Shown here: positions 16,226-25,154 of the stretch, one piece after another
Position numbering within the stretch: position 1 is the first letter of the stretch
How the letters are laid out: every line of letters starts with the position of its first letter
Assembly: GCA_930989535.1 (NCBI GenBank)
Contig: CAKNLK010000021.1
Location: forward strand, 1-38,274
Length of the DNA: 38,274 bases
Reading direction: 5' to 3'
Source: an uncultured Clostridia bacterium
Lineage (GTDB): Bacteria > Bacillota > Clostridia > Christensenellales > Borkfalkiaceae
Notes under the pieces: model-generated
What the model was told of the DNA's origin: nothing
Database searches by the model: none
The model's input: only the letters and a program-made list of their open reading frames with translations
Position numbers and translations under genes: made by a program

Positions 16226-17248
16226 ATGCAAGAGAAATTGGAGGCAATCCGCCGCGAAATCGAAGCGGGGATTGGGCAGGCGAACAGCCGCAAGGAACTG
16301 TTCGAACTGAAAATGAAGTACCTGGGCAAGACGGGCGAGATTACCGCCCTTCTGAAGGGCATGCGCGATGTGCCCGCCGAAGAGCGCCCCGCCATGGGCA
16401 AGCTCGTCAATGACGTGCGCTCGTGGGCGGAGGAGCTGTTCGCCGCGCGCGAGGAAGAGCTTAAAGCCAAGGAGCTCAGCGAAAAGTACGCGAGCGAAAA
16501 GCTCGACGTCACGATGCCGGCGCGCTTTGTCGGCACCGGCTCGGTGCACCCCGTAACGCTCGTGCGCCGCGAACTCATCGACATCTTCGCGGGCATGGGC
16601 TTCGACGTGTTCGAAGGGCCGGAAATCGAAAAGGACTATTATAACTTCCAGGCGCTCAACATCCCCGCCGACCATCCCGCGCGCGACATGCAGGATACCT
16701 TCTTCATCACGGGCGAATATCTGCTCCGCTCGCAGACATCGTCGGGGCAAATCCGCGTCATGGAGAACAAAAAGCCGCCCATCAAGGTTCTGAGCCCGGG
16801 CAGGGTGTACCGCTCCGACTCGGACGCGACGCATTCGCCCATGTTCCACCAGATGGAGGGGTTGGTCGTCGACAAGGGCATCACCCTCAACGATTTGAAG
16901 GGGCTGCTCGACGAGTTCGCGCGCCGCATGTTCAATTCCGAAACGAAGACGCGCCTGCGCCCGTCCTACTTCCCGTTCACGGAACCGAGCGTGGAGGTCG
17001 ACCTCTCGTGCAGCAACTGCGGGGGCAAGGGCTGCCGCATCTGCAAGGGCACGGGCTGGATTGAGGTGCTCGGCGCGGGCATGGTCAACCGCCGCGTCCT
17101 CGAAAACTGCGGCGTCGACCCCGACGTGTACACGGGCTTTGCGTTCGGCATGGGGCTGGAGCGCATCGCGATGATTAAATACGGCATCAACGACATTCGC
17201 CTGATGTTCGAGGGAGACGTTCGCTTCCTCAAACAGTTCAAGGACTAA
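16226..17248 (+). CDS. pheS: Phenylalanyl-tRNA synthetase alpha subunit
   Basis: A 340-residue class II synthetase subunit, the usual length, holding the active site of the (alpha-beta)2 enzyme that charges tRNA-Phe. N-terminal coiled coil (1-85), then the class II core with motif 2 around F-H-Q-M-E-G and motif 3 in [23 protein letters not shown] insertion (about 255-266) is normal for many bacterial PheS. I chose ATG at 16226, with AGGTGG 8 bases upstream; a GTG at 16214 is inside that site. Forms an operon with pheT (13-base gap) under T-box control. Confidence 0.96.
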   Translation: MQEKLEAIRREIEAGIGQANSRKELFELKMKYLGKTGEITALLKGMRDVPAEERPAMGKLVNDVRSWAEELFAAREEELKAKELSEKYASEKLDVTMPARFVGTGSVHPVTLVRRELIDIFAGMGFDVFEGPEIEKDYYNFQALNIPADHPARDMQDTFFITGEYLLRSQTSSGQIRVMENKKPPIKVLSPGRVYRSDSDATHSPMFHQMEGLVVDKGITLNDLKGLLDEFARRMFNSETKTRLRPSYFPFTEPSVEVDLSCSNCGGKGCRICKGTGWIEVLGAGMVNRRVLENCGVDPDVYTGFAFGMGLERIAMIKYGINDIRLMFEGDVRFLKQFKD

Positions 17249-17261
17249 GGAGGGCAGGGCA

Positions 17262-19652
17262 ATGAAAGCACCTTTGAGTTGGCTGAAAGACTATGTGGAT
17301 ATCGACGTGAGCGCGCAGGAGCTGAAGGACAAGCTCTTTTCCTGCGGCTTCGAGGTAGAGGAGCTCGTCTATGTCGGGCAGGAAATCGACCGCTGCGTGG
17401 TCGGCAAAATCACCTCCATCGAAAAGCACCCCGACGCGGATAAATTGAAAATCTGCAAGCTCGACTGCGGAAGCTGGGGCAGCGACATTCAGATTGTCAC
17501 GGGCGCGGACAACGTGCGCGCGGGCGACGTGGTGCCCGTCGCGCTGGAAAATTCCTCCCTGCACGGCGGCATCAAAATCAAGAAGGGGAAGCTGCGCGGC
17601 GTCGAGTCGTACGGCATGCTCTGCTCGGGCGAAGAGCTCGGAATCACCGACGATTGGTACGGCGGCGCCGAAGTGAACGGAATTTTGCAGTTGGATAAGA
17701 CCACCTCTCTCGGCACCGATATCAAGGAAGTGGTGGGGCTGGACGATTATATCTTCGATATCGCCGTCACCTCCAACCGCCCCGACTGCCAGAGCGTCTA
17801 CGGCATCGCGCGCGAGGTCGCGGCGGTGCTCAAAAAGCCGCTCCGCCCCGTCGATTTGTCCTATACGGAGGGCAATTTCAGCACCACCGAGCGCGTCAAC
17901 GTAACGGTGGAGGCGCCCGATTTATGCCCCCGCTATATCGCGCACTATGTCCGCGATTTGAAGATTGAGAAATCGCCGCAGTGGATGCGCCGCAGGCTCG
18001 CTCTCTCGGGCATCCGCGGCATCAACAACGTGGTCGATATTACCAACTTCGTCCTCCTGGAGCTCGGTCAGCCCATGCACGCGTTTGACCTTTCCCGCGT
18101 CGCGCTCAACCGCATCAACGTGCGCCGGGCGGAGGACGGTGAAAAAATCACCACCCTCGACGAAAAGGAGTTCACCCTCTCGCCCGAAAACCTCGTCATC
18201 GCCGACGGCGCCAAGCCCGTGGCATTGGCGGGCGTGATGGGCGGCCTCAACAGCGGCATCACCGAGGAGACGGGCGAGGTGCTCTTCGAGAGCGCCAAAT
18301 TCGAACGCGCGAACATCCGCCACACCTCCCGTGGGCTGGGGCAGAAGAGCGATTCTTCCGCCCGCTTCGAAAAGGGCGTCGACGCCTATACGACGGGCAT
18401 CGCCATCAACCGCGCCCTGCACCTCATCGAACAGCTCCAATGCGGCAAAATCGCGCGCGACCGCTGGGATATCTGCGCCGCGCAAATCGAGCCGACGGTC
18501 GTCAAAACATCCGTCTCGCAAATCAACGCGCTCCTCGGCATCGAGGTGCCGAAAGCGGAAATTAAGGACATTCTGACGCGGCTCAACTTCAACGTCGCGG
18601 CGAAGGGCGATTCGCTCACCGTCACCGCGCCCGCCTACCGCGAGGACATCGAGGGGTATCCCGACATCGCCGAGGAGGTCATCCGCGAGTACGGCTATGA
18701 CCATATCGAGGGCACCTTCCTGAAAAACGCGCAGGCGACGCAAGGGGGGCTTTCGGCGGCGCAGAAGGCGGAGGAGCGCGCAAAGCGCGCCCTGCGCATG
18801 CAGAATTATTCGGAAATCATCACTTATTCTTTCATCTCGCCCAAAGATTACGAGCTTTTGCGCATGGGCGGAGAGGTAAGCAAGGCAATCAAAATCAAAA
18901 ACCCCATCGGCGAGGATATGAGCATCATGCGCACCACGCTCGCTCCCTCCATGCTGGAAACGCTCGTGCGCAACATCCGCCGCGGCAACAAGGCGGCGCG
19001 CCTGTACGAGCTGGCGAACGTGTTCCTCGCAAAGTCGCTCCCGCTTGCAGAACTGCCCGAGGAGCGCAAGACCATCGGTCTGGGCGCGTACGGCGAAGGG
19101 GAGGACTTCTTCTCCTTCAAGGGCGCGTTCGAAGCGTTGGCGCTCGATTTGGGAGTGCAATTCGACTACGCGCCGACCGTTGAAATACCCTTCCTGCACC
19201 CCGGCAAGAGCGCGAAGGTGTTCCTGTACGGCGAGTTGGTCGGGTACTTGGGCGAGCTCGCGCCCGACATCGCGGAGGGGCTTGCGATTGAAGTTCCCGT
19301 ATTCCTCGGCGAGCTCAACTATGCGGCACTGGCGGAAAAGCTGAATACGGCTATTCACTATGCCCCTCTGCCCAAATTCCCCGAAGTGGAGCGCGACCTC
19401 GCCCTCGTCGCGAGTGAGGAGATGACCTGCGCGGAAGTGGAAAGGGTTATCGCGGAAAGCTGCAAGTTCGTTACCAGCGTGCGCCTGTTCGACGTATACC
19501 GCGGCGCGCAGGTGGGCGAGGGCAAAAAGAGCATGGCGTTCTCCCTCACGTTCACCCCGCACGAAAAGGCGATTTCGCCCGAGGATGCGGACGGGTATGT
19601 CAAGCGCATCTTAAAGGCCCTGCACGAAAAGCTGGGGCTGGAATTGCGCTAA
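17262..19652 (+). CDS. pheT: Phenylalanyl-tRNA synthetase beta subunit
   Basis: A 796-residue full-length beta subunit. Domains in order: tRNA-binding EMAP/OB fold (about 40-155, with K-H-P-D-A-D-K-L), B3/B4 editing domain (about 210-385, which hydrolyses Tyr-tRNA-Phe), B5 (about 400-475), a catalytic-like core and the C-terminal FDX-ACB anticodon-binding domain (about 700-795). AAGGAGGGC precedes the ATG. It is the second gene of the T-box operon. No intact downstream partner follows: zapA, often next in Bacillota, is absent here. Confidence 0.96.
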   Translation: MKAPLSWLKDYVDIDVSAQELKDKLFSCGFEVEELVYVGQEIDRCVVGKITSIEKHPDADKLKICKLDCGSWGSDIQIVTGADNVRAGDVVPVALENSSLHGGIKIKKGKLRGVESYGMLCSGEELGITDDWYGGAEVNGILQLDKTTSLGTDIKEVVGLDDYIFDIAVTSNRPDCQSVYGIAREVAAVLKKPLRPVDLSYTEGNFSTTERVNVTVEAPDLCPRYIAHYVRDLKIEKSPQWMRRRLALSGIRGINNVVDITNFVLLELGQPMHAFDLSRVALNRINVRRAEDGEKITTLDEKEFTLSPENLVIADGAKPVALAGVMGGLNSGITEETGEVLFESAKFERANIRHTSRGLGQKSDSSARFEKGVDAYTTGIAINRALHLIEQLQCGKIARDRWDICAAQIEPTVVKTSVSQINALLGIEVPKAEIKDILTRLNFNVAAKGDSLTVTAPAYREDIEGYPDIAEEVIREYGYDHIEGTFLKNAQATQGGLSAAQKAEERAKRALRMQNYSEIITYSFISPKDYELLRMGGEVSKAIKIKNPIGEDMSIMRTTLAPSMLETLVRNIRRGNKAARLYELANVFLAKSLPLAELPEERKTIGLGAYGEGEDFFSFKGAFEALALDLGVQFDYAPTVEIPFLHPGKSAKVFLYGELVGYLGELAPDIAEGLAIEVPVFLGELNYAALAEKLNTAIHYAPLPKFPEVERDLALVASEEMTCAEVERVIAESCKFVTSVRLFDVYRGAQVGEGKKSMAFSLTFTPHEKAISPEDADGYVKRILKALHEKLGLELR

Positions 19653-19731
19653 AATATTTCCGTAAAAGCAATTGCATTGCGCTTGCCGCGGTAAAAATTT
19701 TTCTTCGGCGAGCTGGATACTTAAAAAAGAA

Positions 19732-19764
19732 GCGGGAGACGAAGAAATTTTCTTCGTCTCCCGC
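19732..19764 (-). terminator. Strong hairpin with T-run on minus strand
   Basis: A perfect 15-bp stem with a 3-base loop. On the minus strand it is followed by TTCTTTTTT; on the plus strand no T-run follows, so as a plus-strand terminator for pheT it would be weaker. No minus-strand gene was found that it would serve. Confidence 0.6.
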
Positions 19765-19860
19765 GTACGTTATGTGCGGTTATACATGCTTGGTAAACGG
19801 CGCTAAAGCTCCGGTCAGCTTCTCTTTGGCGGGTGCAGGGATATTTCTGCAAAAAATCTC

Positions 19861-19889
19861 TTTTCAAATGCGCGGAAAAATGGTACAAT
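19861..19889 (+). promoter_or_regulatory. Promoter of U32 gene
   Basis: TTTTCA (19861-19866) and TACAAT (19884-19889), 17-base spacer; the -35 box is weak. Confidence 0.55.
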
Positions 19890-19985
19890 AATAGTGTATC
19901 GGCGTTTGCGCGCAATCTGCGCAAAAGCCGGGCAATTTTGCCTCTGAAAGTTCGGCGGATGCCGCCGCGCAAAGGATAAAATATT

Positions 19986-22250
19986 ATGCCGGAAATTCTC
20001 GCTCCCGCGGGGGATACGGCGGCGTTTTATGCCGCGCTCGATTCGGGCGCAGATGCGATTTATCTCGGGCTGAAAAATTTTTCCGCCCGCCGTTCCGCCG
20101 CCAATTTTTCCGCCGAGGAACTGCAAAACTGTATCGCGCGCGCCCACGTTTTGGGTGCAAAGGTGTATGTCGCCCTCAATACCCTCGTCAAAGACGGGGA
20201 AACGGAGGGCTTCTTTGCGAGCGCGCTTGAGGCATGGAACGCGGGTGCGGACGCGCTCATCATTCAAGACGTTTTTTTGGGGAAACTGTTAAAGCGCGCG
20301 TATCCCGAAATGGTATTGCACCTCTCCACGCAGGCGGGTGTGTGCAACGTGTGCGGCGCGCGGCTTGCCAAGCGCTTCGGTTTTTCGCGCGTGATTCTGG
20401 CGCGGGAAACGCCGCTAGCCGACATTCAAAAAATCGCCGCCGAAATCGAAACGGAAGTATTCGTGCAGGGCGCGCTTTGCACCTGTTTTTCGGGGCAGTG
20501 CTACATGTCCTCGTTTGCGGGCGGCAACAGCGGCAACCGCGGCCTGTGCAAGCAGCCATGCCGCAAAAAATACTCCGTCGACCGCAAGGGGAGCAAGGAA
20601 TATTCGTACGCGCTTTCCCTCTCCGATTTGTGCATAGGCAAGGATATTTTGCGGCTCATCGAGGCGGGCGTCGTTTCCTTTAAAATCGAGGGGCGCATGC
20701 GCTCGGCGGCGTACGTCGGCGCGGCTGTCTGGTATTATAAAGACATCCTCGGCAATGCCGGCGAGCGCGCGCTGGCGGAAGATTTGTCCGATTTAAAGCG
20801 CGCCTACAACCGCGGCGATTACACGCGCGGCTACGCATTCGGGCAGGATAAAAACCTCCTCTCGCGCTTCGTGCAGGGGCACAAAGGCGAGCTCGTCGGC
20901 CGCATTTCCGCACGGCAAAAAAATGCGAAATTTACATTTGTTGAATCCGGCTACGCCCCGTCAGACGGAGACGGGTTTAAAGTCATTCGCGCGGAAAAGG
21001 AGGAGCTCGGCGGCGGGGAATACCGCGCCGGATTTCCCAAAGAGAAGGGCGGCTTTTATCTCCCGAAGAATCCCGCGTTCCGCGCGGGCGACGGCGTGTA
21101 CCTCACGTCGGATGTCTCCCTCGCTGCGCGCATTGCGGAAAGAAAGCGGCTGTTGCCTGTAACTGTCGGTGTCCGCATTGCGGTGGGGAAAGCTCCTTTT
21201 GTCCGCTTCTCGGGCGCGTTCGGCTCCTTTGAATATGCCGCAAATTTCCGCGCGGAAGCGGCCAAAACCCGCGCCCTTTCGCGGCAGGACATAACCGATT
21301 GCTTTTCCAAAACGGACGAGTATCCCTTCGCGGTTTCCTTTGCGAATATCGAAATAGCAGGGGAATGTTTTGCCGTAAAGTCCGCCCTCAACGCCTTTCG
21401 GCGGGAAGCTTTTGCGGCTCTCTTTGCCCGCCTCGCGGCGCCTCGTGTGCCCCTCTCCGCGTTCGCCTGCGTCGTTGCGCCCATATTAAAACTGCCCGAA
21501 AAAGAGGAAAGAATCGCCGTAATCGACACCGATTTTTCTTCCGAAATTTATCGCGGCTCTCCCTTGACGGATGCGGTGTTTAAGCCGCACAATTATAAAG
21601 ATGAGCATGAAATTCGCCGGTTTATCGACATTGCGCAGTACTATGCGTGGCATAAATGGCTATATTTGCCTGCTTTCATGGTCGGTGCGGATATAGAAAC
21701 GATTGAAAAATATGCCGCTCTTTTCGACGGCGTATACGCCGAAGGGGTGTTCGCCCTCGAGCTGTGCCGGGAGAAAAATTGGCGGCTGTTTGCCGGCACG
21801 GGCTTCGGCGTATTCAATCGCCTGTCGCTCTTATCTTTGGAGGAGGAGCATCCGTCGGAGGTTGCGCTCTCCAAGGAACTCTCCGAGCGGGAATTAAAAA
21901 GTATCCGCTCGCGGGGAGAGGGCGCGTTTGCCTTTGCGGGCGGAAGTATTAAAGTGATGGAGCTCGGGCATTGCCTGTTCGGGAAGACCTGTGCCGCCTG
22001 CGATCGCCGCGCCCGTTACCGGATGACCGACGAGGGCGGGCGTGTGTTCCCGCTCCTGCGCTACGAAAATTCCGGTTGCCGTTTCGAGGTGTACAACTCG
22101 GCGAATCTTGTGAGCGAACTTGCCGGCAACAGGGTATACGATTTCTGCACGCTGAGCGAAGCGGAAAAGGGCGCGTATCTAATCGGCGGGGATTTGAAAT
22201 CCGCCGTATCCGAGCGCACGGCGGGCGCCTTGAAGCGCGGTACTTTTTAA
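19986..22250 (+). CDS. U32 family protein (RlhA/YegQ superfamily)
   Basis: A 754-residue U32 protein. The N-terminal TIM-barrel-like part begins L-A-P-A-G-D and carries the family hallmark around 168-195: cysteines in G-A-L-C-T-C-F-S-G-Q-C and the G-N-R-G-L-C-K-Q-P-C-R segment, which in relatives (RlhA, TrhP, UbiU) bind an iron-sulfur cluster. Once called a collagenase-like peptidase, the family is now known for tRNA/rRNA hydroxylation and quinone hydroxylation, so the peptidase name is doubtful. The C-terminal 350 residues are like the DUF3656/extended form of Clostridia, with another C-x2-C-D near 678. AAAGGA precedes the ATG. It lies 77 bases before mutS2, a neighbourhood seen often in Clostridia (pheT, zapA, U32, mutS2). 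Confidence 0.88.
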   Translation: MPEILAPAGDTAAFYAALDSGADAIYLGLKNFSARRSAANFSAEELQNCIARAHVLGAKVYVALNTLVKDGETEGFFASALEAWNAGADALIIQDVFLGKLLKRAYPEMVLHLSTQAGVCNVCGARLAKRFGFSRVILARETPLADIQKIAAEIETEVFVQGALCTCFSGQCYMSSFAGGNSGNRGLCKQPCRKKYSVDRKGSKEYSYALSLSDLCIGKDILRLIEAGVVSFKIEGRMRSAAYVGAAVWYYKDILGNAGERALAEDLSDLKRAYNRGDYTRGYAFGQDKNLLSRFVQGHKGELVGRISARQKNAKFTFVESGYAPSDGDGFKVIRAEKEELGGGEYRAGFPKEKGGFYLPKNPAFRAGDGVYLTSDVSLAARIAERKRLLPVTVGVRIAVGKAPFVRFSGAFGSFEYAANFRAEAAKTRALSRQDITDCFSKTDEYPFAVSFANIEIAGECFAVKSALNAFRREAFAALFARLAAPRVPLSAFACVVAPILKLPEKEERIAVIDTDFSSEIYRGSPLTDAVFKPHNYKDEHEIRRFIDIAQYYAWHKWLYLPAFMVGADIETIEKYAALFDGVYAEGVFALELCREKNWRLFAGTGFGVFNRLSLLSLEEEHPSEVALSKELSERELKSIRSRGEGAFAFAGGSIKVMELGHCLFGKTCAACDRRARYRMTDEGGRVFPLLRYENSGCRFEVYNSANLVSELAGNRVYDFCTLSEAEKGAYLIGGDLKSAVSERTAGALKRGTF

Positions 22251-22327
22251 ATAAATCGGCGTTTTGCCCGGCTTGCAATCGGGACAAAAAATGTGTAAAT
22301 ACTTCATATTTGTTTTTAAGTGAGAAG

Positions 22328-24715
22328 ATGGATAAAATTCTGGAAAAATTGGAGCTGAATAAAATTCTGGCGAGCGTCGCAAGTTTTGCCGTTCTCGAAC
22401 AGACAAAGCGGAAACTGCTTTCCGAAATCCCGCAGACGGAAACCGCGGAAGCGGAAAAATTGCTCGATTTGACGGTGGAGGCGGACGCGGCTCTCTTTCG
22501 CTACGGCGTGGGGCGCGTCGAGCAATTCGCGCCCTGTGAGGACGAGTTGGAACGCGCGGGCAAGGGCGCGTCTCTTTCCTGCGGCGAACTGCTCGCCGTG
22601 TGCGCGCTGTTGCGCTCGGCGCGCATCGCCTATCGCGGAATAACCTCTCTGCCGGAAGAAGTCGGCGCGGGGCTGAAAGACATCGCTGCCGGAATCTATT
22701 TCGACGAGGCTTTGGAAAACGACATTACCGAAAAAATTCTCTCCGACGACGAGGTGAGCGACTACGCGAGCGACGAGCTGTACAACATCCGCCGCAATAT
22801 CCGCCTGCTGAACGAGCGAATCCGCGCCAAGCTCTCCGAATACCTGAGCGGCGAGGGCGCGAAATATCTGCAGGACGGCATCGTCACCATGCGCGACAAC
22901 CGCTACGTGCTCCCCGTCCGCGCGGAATATAAGGCGAAGATACGCGGCTTCGTGCACGACCGCTCGGCGAGCGGCGCGACCTTTTTTATTGAGCCGGAAT
23001 ATGTTCTGGAGATGAACAACGAACTGCGCGAGCTTGCCGCCGCGGAAAAGGAGGAGGTGGAGCGCATTTTGGCGCAGCTCTCCCGCCGCGTCGGCGCGAT
23101 GGGCGGGCAGTTGGCGGAGGATATTTCCCGCCTCGTCGAAATCGACCGCGCTTTCGCCAAGGCGGAATATTCCTATAAAACCAAATGCGTGCGGCCGCGC
23201 CTGTCCCGCCGCGGCGCCATCGATATCCAAAAGGGCCGCCATCCGCTGCTCGACCCGAAGACGGCGATTCCCGTGTCCGTCGCGCTGGGCAGGGATTACC
23301 GCATCCTGCTCGTCTCCGGCCCCAACACGGGCGGCAAGACCGTCACGCTGAAAATGTGCGGCCTGTTCTGCCTGATGGCGGCGTGCGGCATCTTTATTCC
23401 CGCGGCGGAGGGGAGCGAGGTCGCCGTATTCTCCCGCGTGTTCTGCGACATCGGCGACGCGCAGTCGATTGAAGAAAATCTCTCCACCTTTTCCTCGCAC
23501 ATCAAAAACGTCATCGAAATCGCGGCGGGGGCGAACGCGGAGAGTCTCGTGCTCATTGACGAGCTCGGCGGAGGCACCGACCCCGACGAGGGGCAGGCAA
23601 TCGCCAAGGCGGTCATTTCCTATCTCTTAAATACGGGCTGCCGCGGAATCGTAACCACGCACTACACGGCGCTCAAGGAGTTTGCCTATGCGGAGAACGG
23701 CATCGAAAACGCGAGCATGGAATTCGACATGAATACGTTGCAGCCGCTGTACCGCGTCAGCATCGGCGTGCCGGGCAGCAGCAATGCCATCGCCATTTCG
23801 CGGCGGCTGGGGCTGCCCGAATCCATTTTAAACGATGCGGTTTCCTTCCTCTCCGAGGGCGGCCGCAAGTTTGAAAACATCATCCGCACCGCCGAGCAGA
23901 GCCGCATCGAGGCGGAGGAGGCGAAAAAGGAGGCGGAATCGCTCAAGGCGGAGTGGTCGGCAAAGCTCGCCGCCGTCAATGCGGAGCGGGAGAGTTTGAA
24001 GCGCGAGCGCGAAAAGCTGTTTGCGACCGCCAAGGTCGAGAGCCGCCGCATCATCGGCGAGCGCACCGAGCGGGCGGAGGAATTGCTCTCCGAAATCGAA
24101 AAGCTCGCCGCCGTCAAAGAGCCCACGCAGGCGGATTTGATTCGCGCGCGCACCCTCAAAAACAAGCTCTCCGACATCGCCTACGGCGCCGAGTTTGAGG
24201 GGGAGGAAAAGCCGACCGACGAACCCGTCGATTTTTCCTCGCTCAAAGCCGGCGATAAGGTGTTTGTCGGCAAAATGCAGTCGGCAGGCGAAGTGCTCTC
24301 CGTCAACGCGAAAAAGGGGGAGGCGGAGGTGCTCGTCGGCAGTATGCGCGTCAACGTCAAGGGCAAGGATCTGTTCCGCATGGGCGGCGAGCGCAAAAGG
24401 CAGGGGAAACCCCGTGCGGGCGCGCCTGCCTCTCCCGTGCAGGTCGTCCGTAACATTCCGCCCGCGCAGTCGGTTAAAACGGAAATCAACCTCTTGGGCA
24501 TGACCGTCTCCGAAGCGGTGCAGGAGGTGGACGCGTTCATCGACCAAGCCGTACTTGCGGGGCTGGAAGAGGTGAAAATCATCCACGGCATGGGTACTGG
24601 CAAACTGCGCGAGGGCATCCGCAACCACCTGCGCGGCATGCGAAACGTTGCCGAGTTCCGTGCCGGCAGGTACGGCGAAGGCGAGTCGGGCGTTACAATC
24701 GTCAAGCTGAAATAG
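22328..24715 (+). CDS. mutS2: MutS2 DNA-binding ATPase/ribosome rescue factor
   Basis: A 795-residue MutS2. It lacks the mismatch-recognition domain of MutS and has core helices, an ABC-type ATPase with Walker A G-P-N-T-G-G-K-T (about 331) and Walker B L-I-D-E-L, a long charged coiled coil (about 515-625), a KOW-like segment (about 635-685) and a C-terminal Smr nuclease domain with H-G-M-G-T-G-K-L-R. The family suppresses homologous recombination and, in Bacillus, splits collided ribosomes. The start has only a weak purine-rich site close to the ATG, but no better start exists. TTGCAA/TAAATA at 22273-22301 could be a promoter. Its last 14 bases overlap the end of the convergent SEC-C gene. 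Confidence 0.94.
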   Translation: MDKILEKLELNKILASVASFAVLEQTKRKLLSEIPQTETAEAEKLLDLTVEADAALFRYGVGRVEQFAPCEDELERAGKGASLSCGELLAVCALLRSARIAYRGITSLPEEVGAGLKDIAAGIYFDEALENDITEKILSDDEVSDYASDELYNIRRNIRLLNERIRAKLSEYLSGEGAKYLQDGIVTMRDNRYVLPVRAEYKAKIRGFVHDRSASGATFFIEPEYVLEMNNELRELAAAEKEEVERILAQLSRRVGAMGGQLAEDISRLVEIDRAFAKAEYSYKTKCVRPRLSRRGAIDIQKGRHPLLDPKTAIPVSVALGRDYRILLVSGPNTGGKTVTLKMCGLFCLMAACGIFIPAAEGSEVAVFSRVFCDIGDAQSIEENLSTFSSHIKNVIEIAAGANAESLVLIDELGGGTDPDEGQAIAKAVISYLLNTGCRGIVTTHYTALKEFAYAENGIENASMEFDMNTLQPLYRVSIGVPGSSNAIAISRRLGLPESILNDAVSFLSEGGRKFENIIRTAEQSRIEAEEAKKEAESLKAEWSAKLAAVNAERESLKREREKLFATAKVESRRIIGERTERAEELLSEIEKLAAVKEPTQADLIRARTLKNKLSDIAYGAEFEGEEKPTDEPVDFSSLKAGDKVFVGKMQSAGEVLSVNAKKGEAEVLVGSMRVNVKGKDLFRMGGERKRQGKPRAGAPASPVQVVRNIPPAQSVKTEINLLGMTVSEAVQEVDAFIDQAVLAGLEEVKIIHGMGTGKLREGIRNHLRGMRNVAEFRAGRYGEGESGVTIVKLK

Positions 24716-25073
24716 CGCTTTCGGTTTGCGGAGGGGAAAACGAATGGCTCACGTTGAAAGCGGCAAAGGCTAAAATCGCGGTGCTTTTTGCGGCGCTCCG
24801 TTTTGGGTATTGCAAAAAAATTGCCTCTTCAGCATGGTGTGAGGAATGGGACTTGAACCCGTACCAACGAGGCTTCGTGCCCGCCGTCGGATTCGACGTG
24901 CCGCTGTTAGCGGTTTGCGTTTGCCTTGCTTCGGTATATGGCGGTGCTTTTGGCGCGGCGGGCGGAATACTTGGCTGGCAACCGCAGCAGTTTTTATAAA
25001 TCTTGCCGCATCCGCACGGACAGGGATTGTTCCGCGCTTGTTTGCGGCGGCAAAAGGCGCGTTTTGCCCTCAT
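24702..25073 (-). CDS. Small SEC-C motif protein
   Basis: A 123-residue frame beginning with a basic stretch, then a SEC-C zinc motif N-P-C-P-C-G-C-G-K-I-Y-K-N-C-C-G (residues 17-32) like the metal-binding tail of SecA. AAGGAAG precedes the ATG at 25073. The part after about residue 40 is low-complexity (Pro, Ala, Thr, Ser) and residues about 70-80 are translated across a tRNA-like 3' sequence, so the true protein may originally have been shorter and later extended by read-through into former non-coding DNA. It overlaps the end of mutS2 by 14 bases on the opposite strand and is divergent from the deacetylase gene. Function unknown; SEC-C units often mediate protein or ribosome contacts. Confidence 0.6.
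   Translation of the reverse strand: MRAKRAFCRRKQARNNPCPCGCGKIYKNCCGCQPSIPPAAPKAPPYTEARQTQTANSGTSNPTAGTKPRWYGFKSHSSHHAEEAIFLQYPKRSAAKSTAILAFAAFNVSHSFSPPQTESAISA
24835..24881 (-). pseudogene. tRNA-like 3' relic (T-arm, acceptor strand, CCA)
   Basis: On the minus strand a T-arm (stem-loop 24862-24846, loop T-T-C-A-A-G-T, one C/A mismatch in the stem), a 7-base 3' acceptor strand (TCCTCAC), A73 and an encoded CCA ending at 24835 are visible, with a small stem before it that resembles a class II variable arm, and a T7 run shortly after. No matching 5' acceptor (GTGAGGA) or proper anticodon arm was found in the 120 bases upstream, so it cannot be an intact tRNA. Confidence 0.45.
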
Positions 25074-25154
25074 AAACGCTTCCTTTTCCGAATATATTGA
25101 AAGGGAAAACTTTCCGTTTCCCTGCGATAATTTCGGAAAAAGAGGTAAACTATA

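Larger units (their letters stand above)
19653..19985. other. Gene-free stretch between pheT and the U32 gene
   Basis: No plausible gene is seen on either strand. The stretch holds a large hairpin (19732-19764), a promoter for the next gene (19861-19889) and a small hairpin at 19905-19925 in that gene's leader. Confidence 0.6.

Noticed and set aside
17922..19562. A 546-codon open frame on the minus strand inside pheT
   Set aside because: It is antisense to an unmistakable pheT and arises from GC-biased third positions. The same holds for long minus-strand frames inside mgtA (8303-9718), the GH51 gene (10866-11870), mutS2 (22316-23500) and adh (35196-36404).
24835..24930. An intact class II tRNA on the minus strand
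   Set aside because: No 5' acceptor partner, D-arm or 7-base anticodon loop could be fitted, so only a 3' relic is reported.
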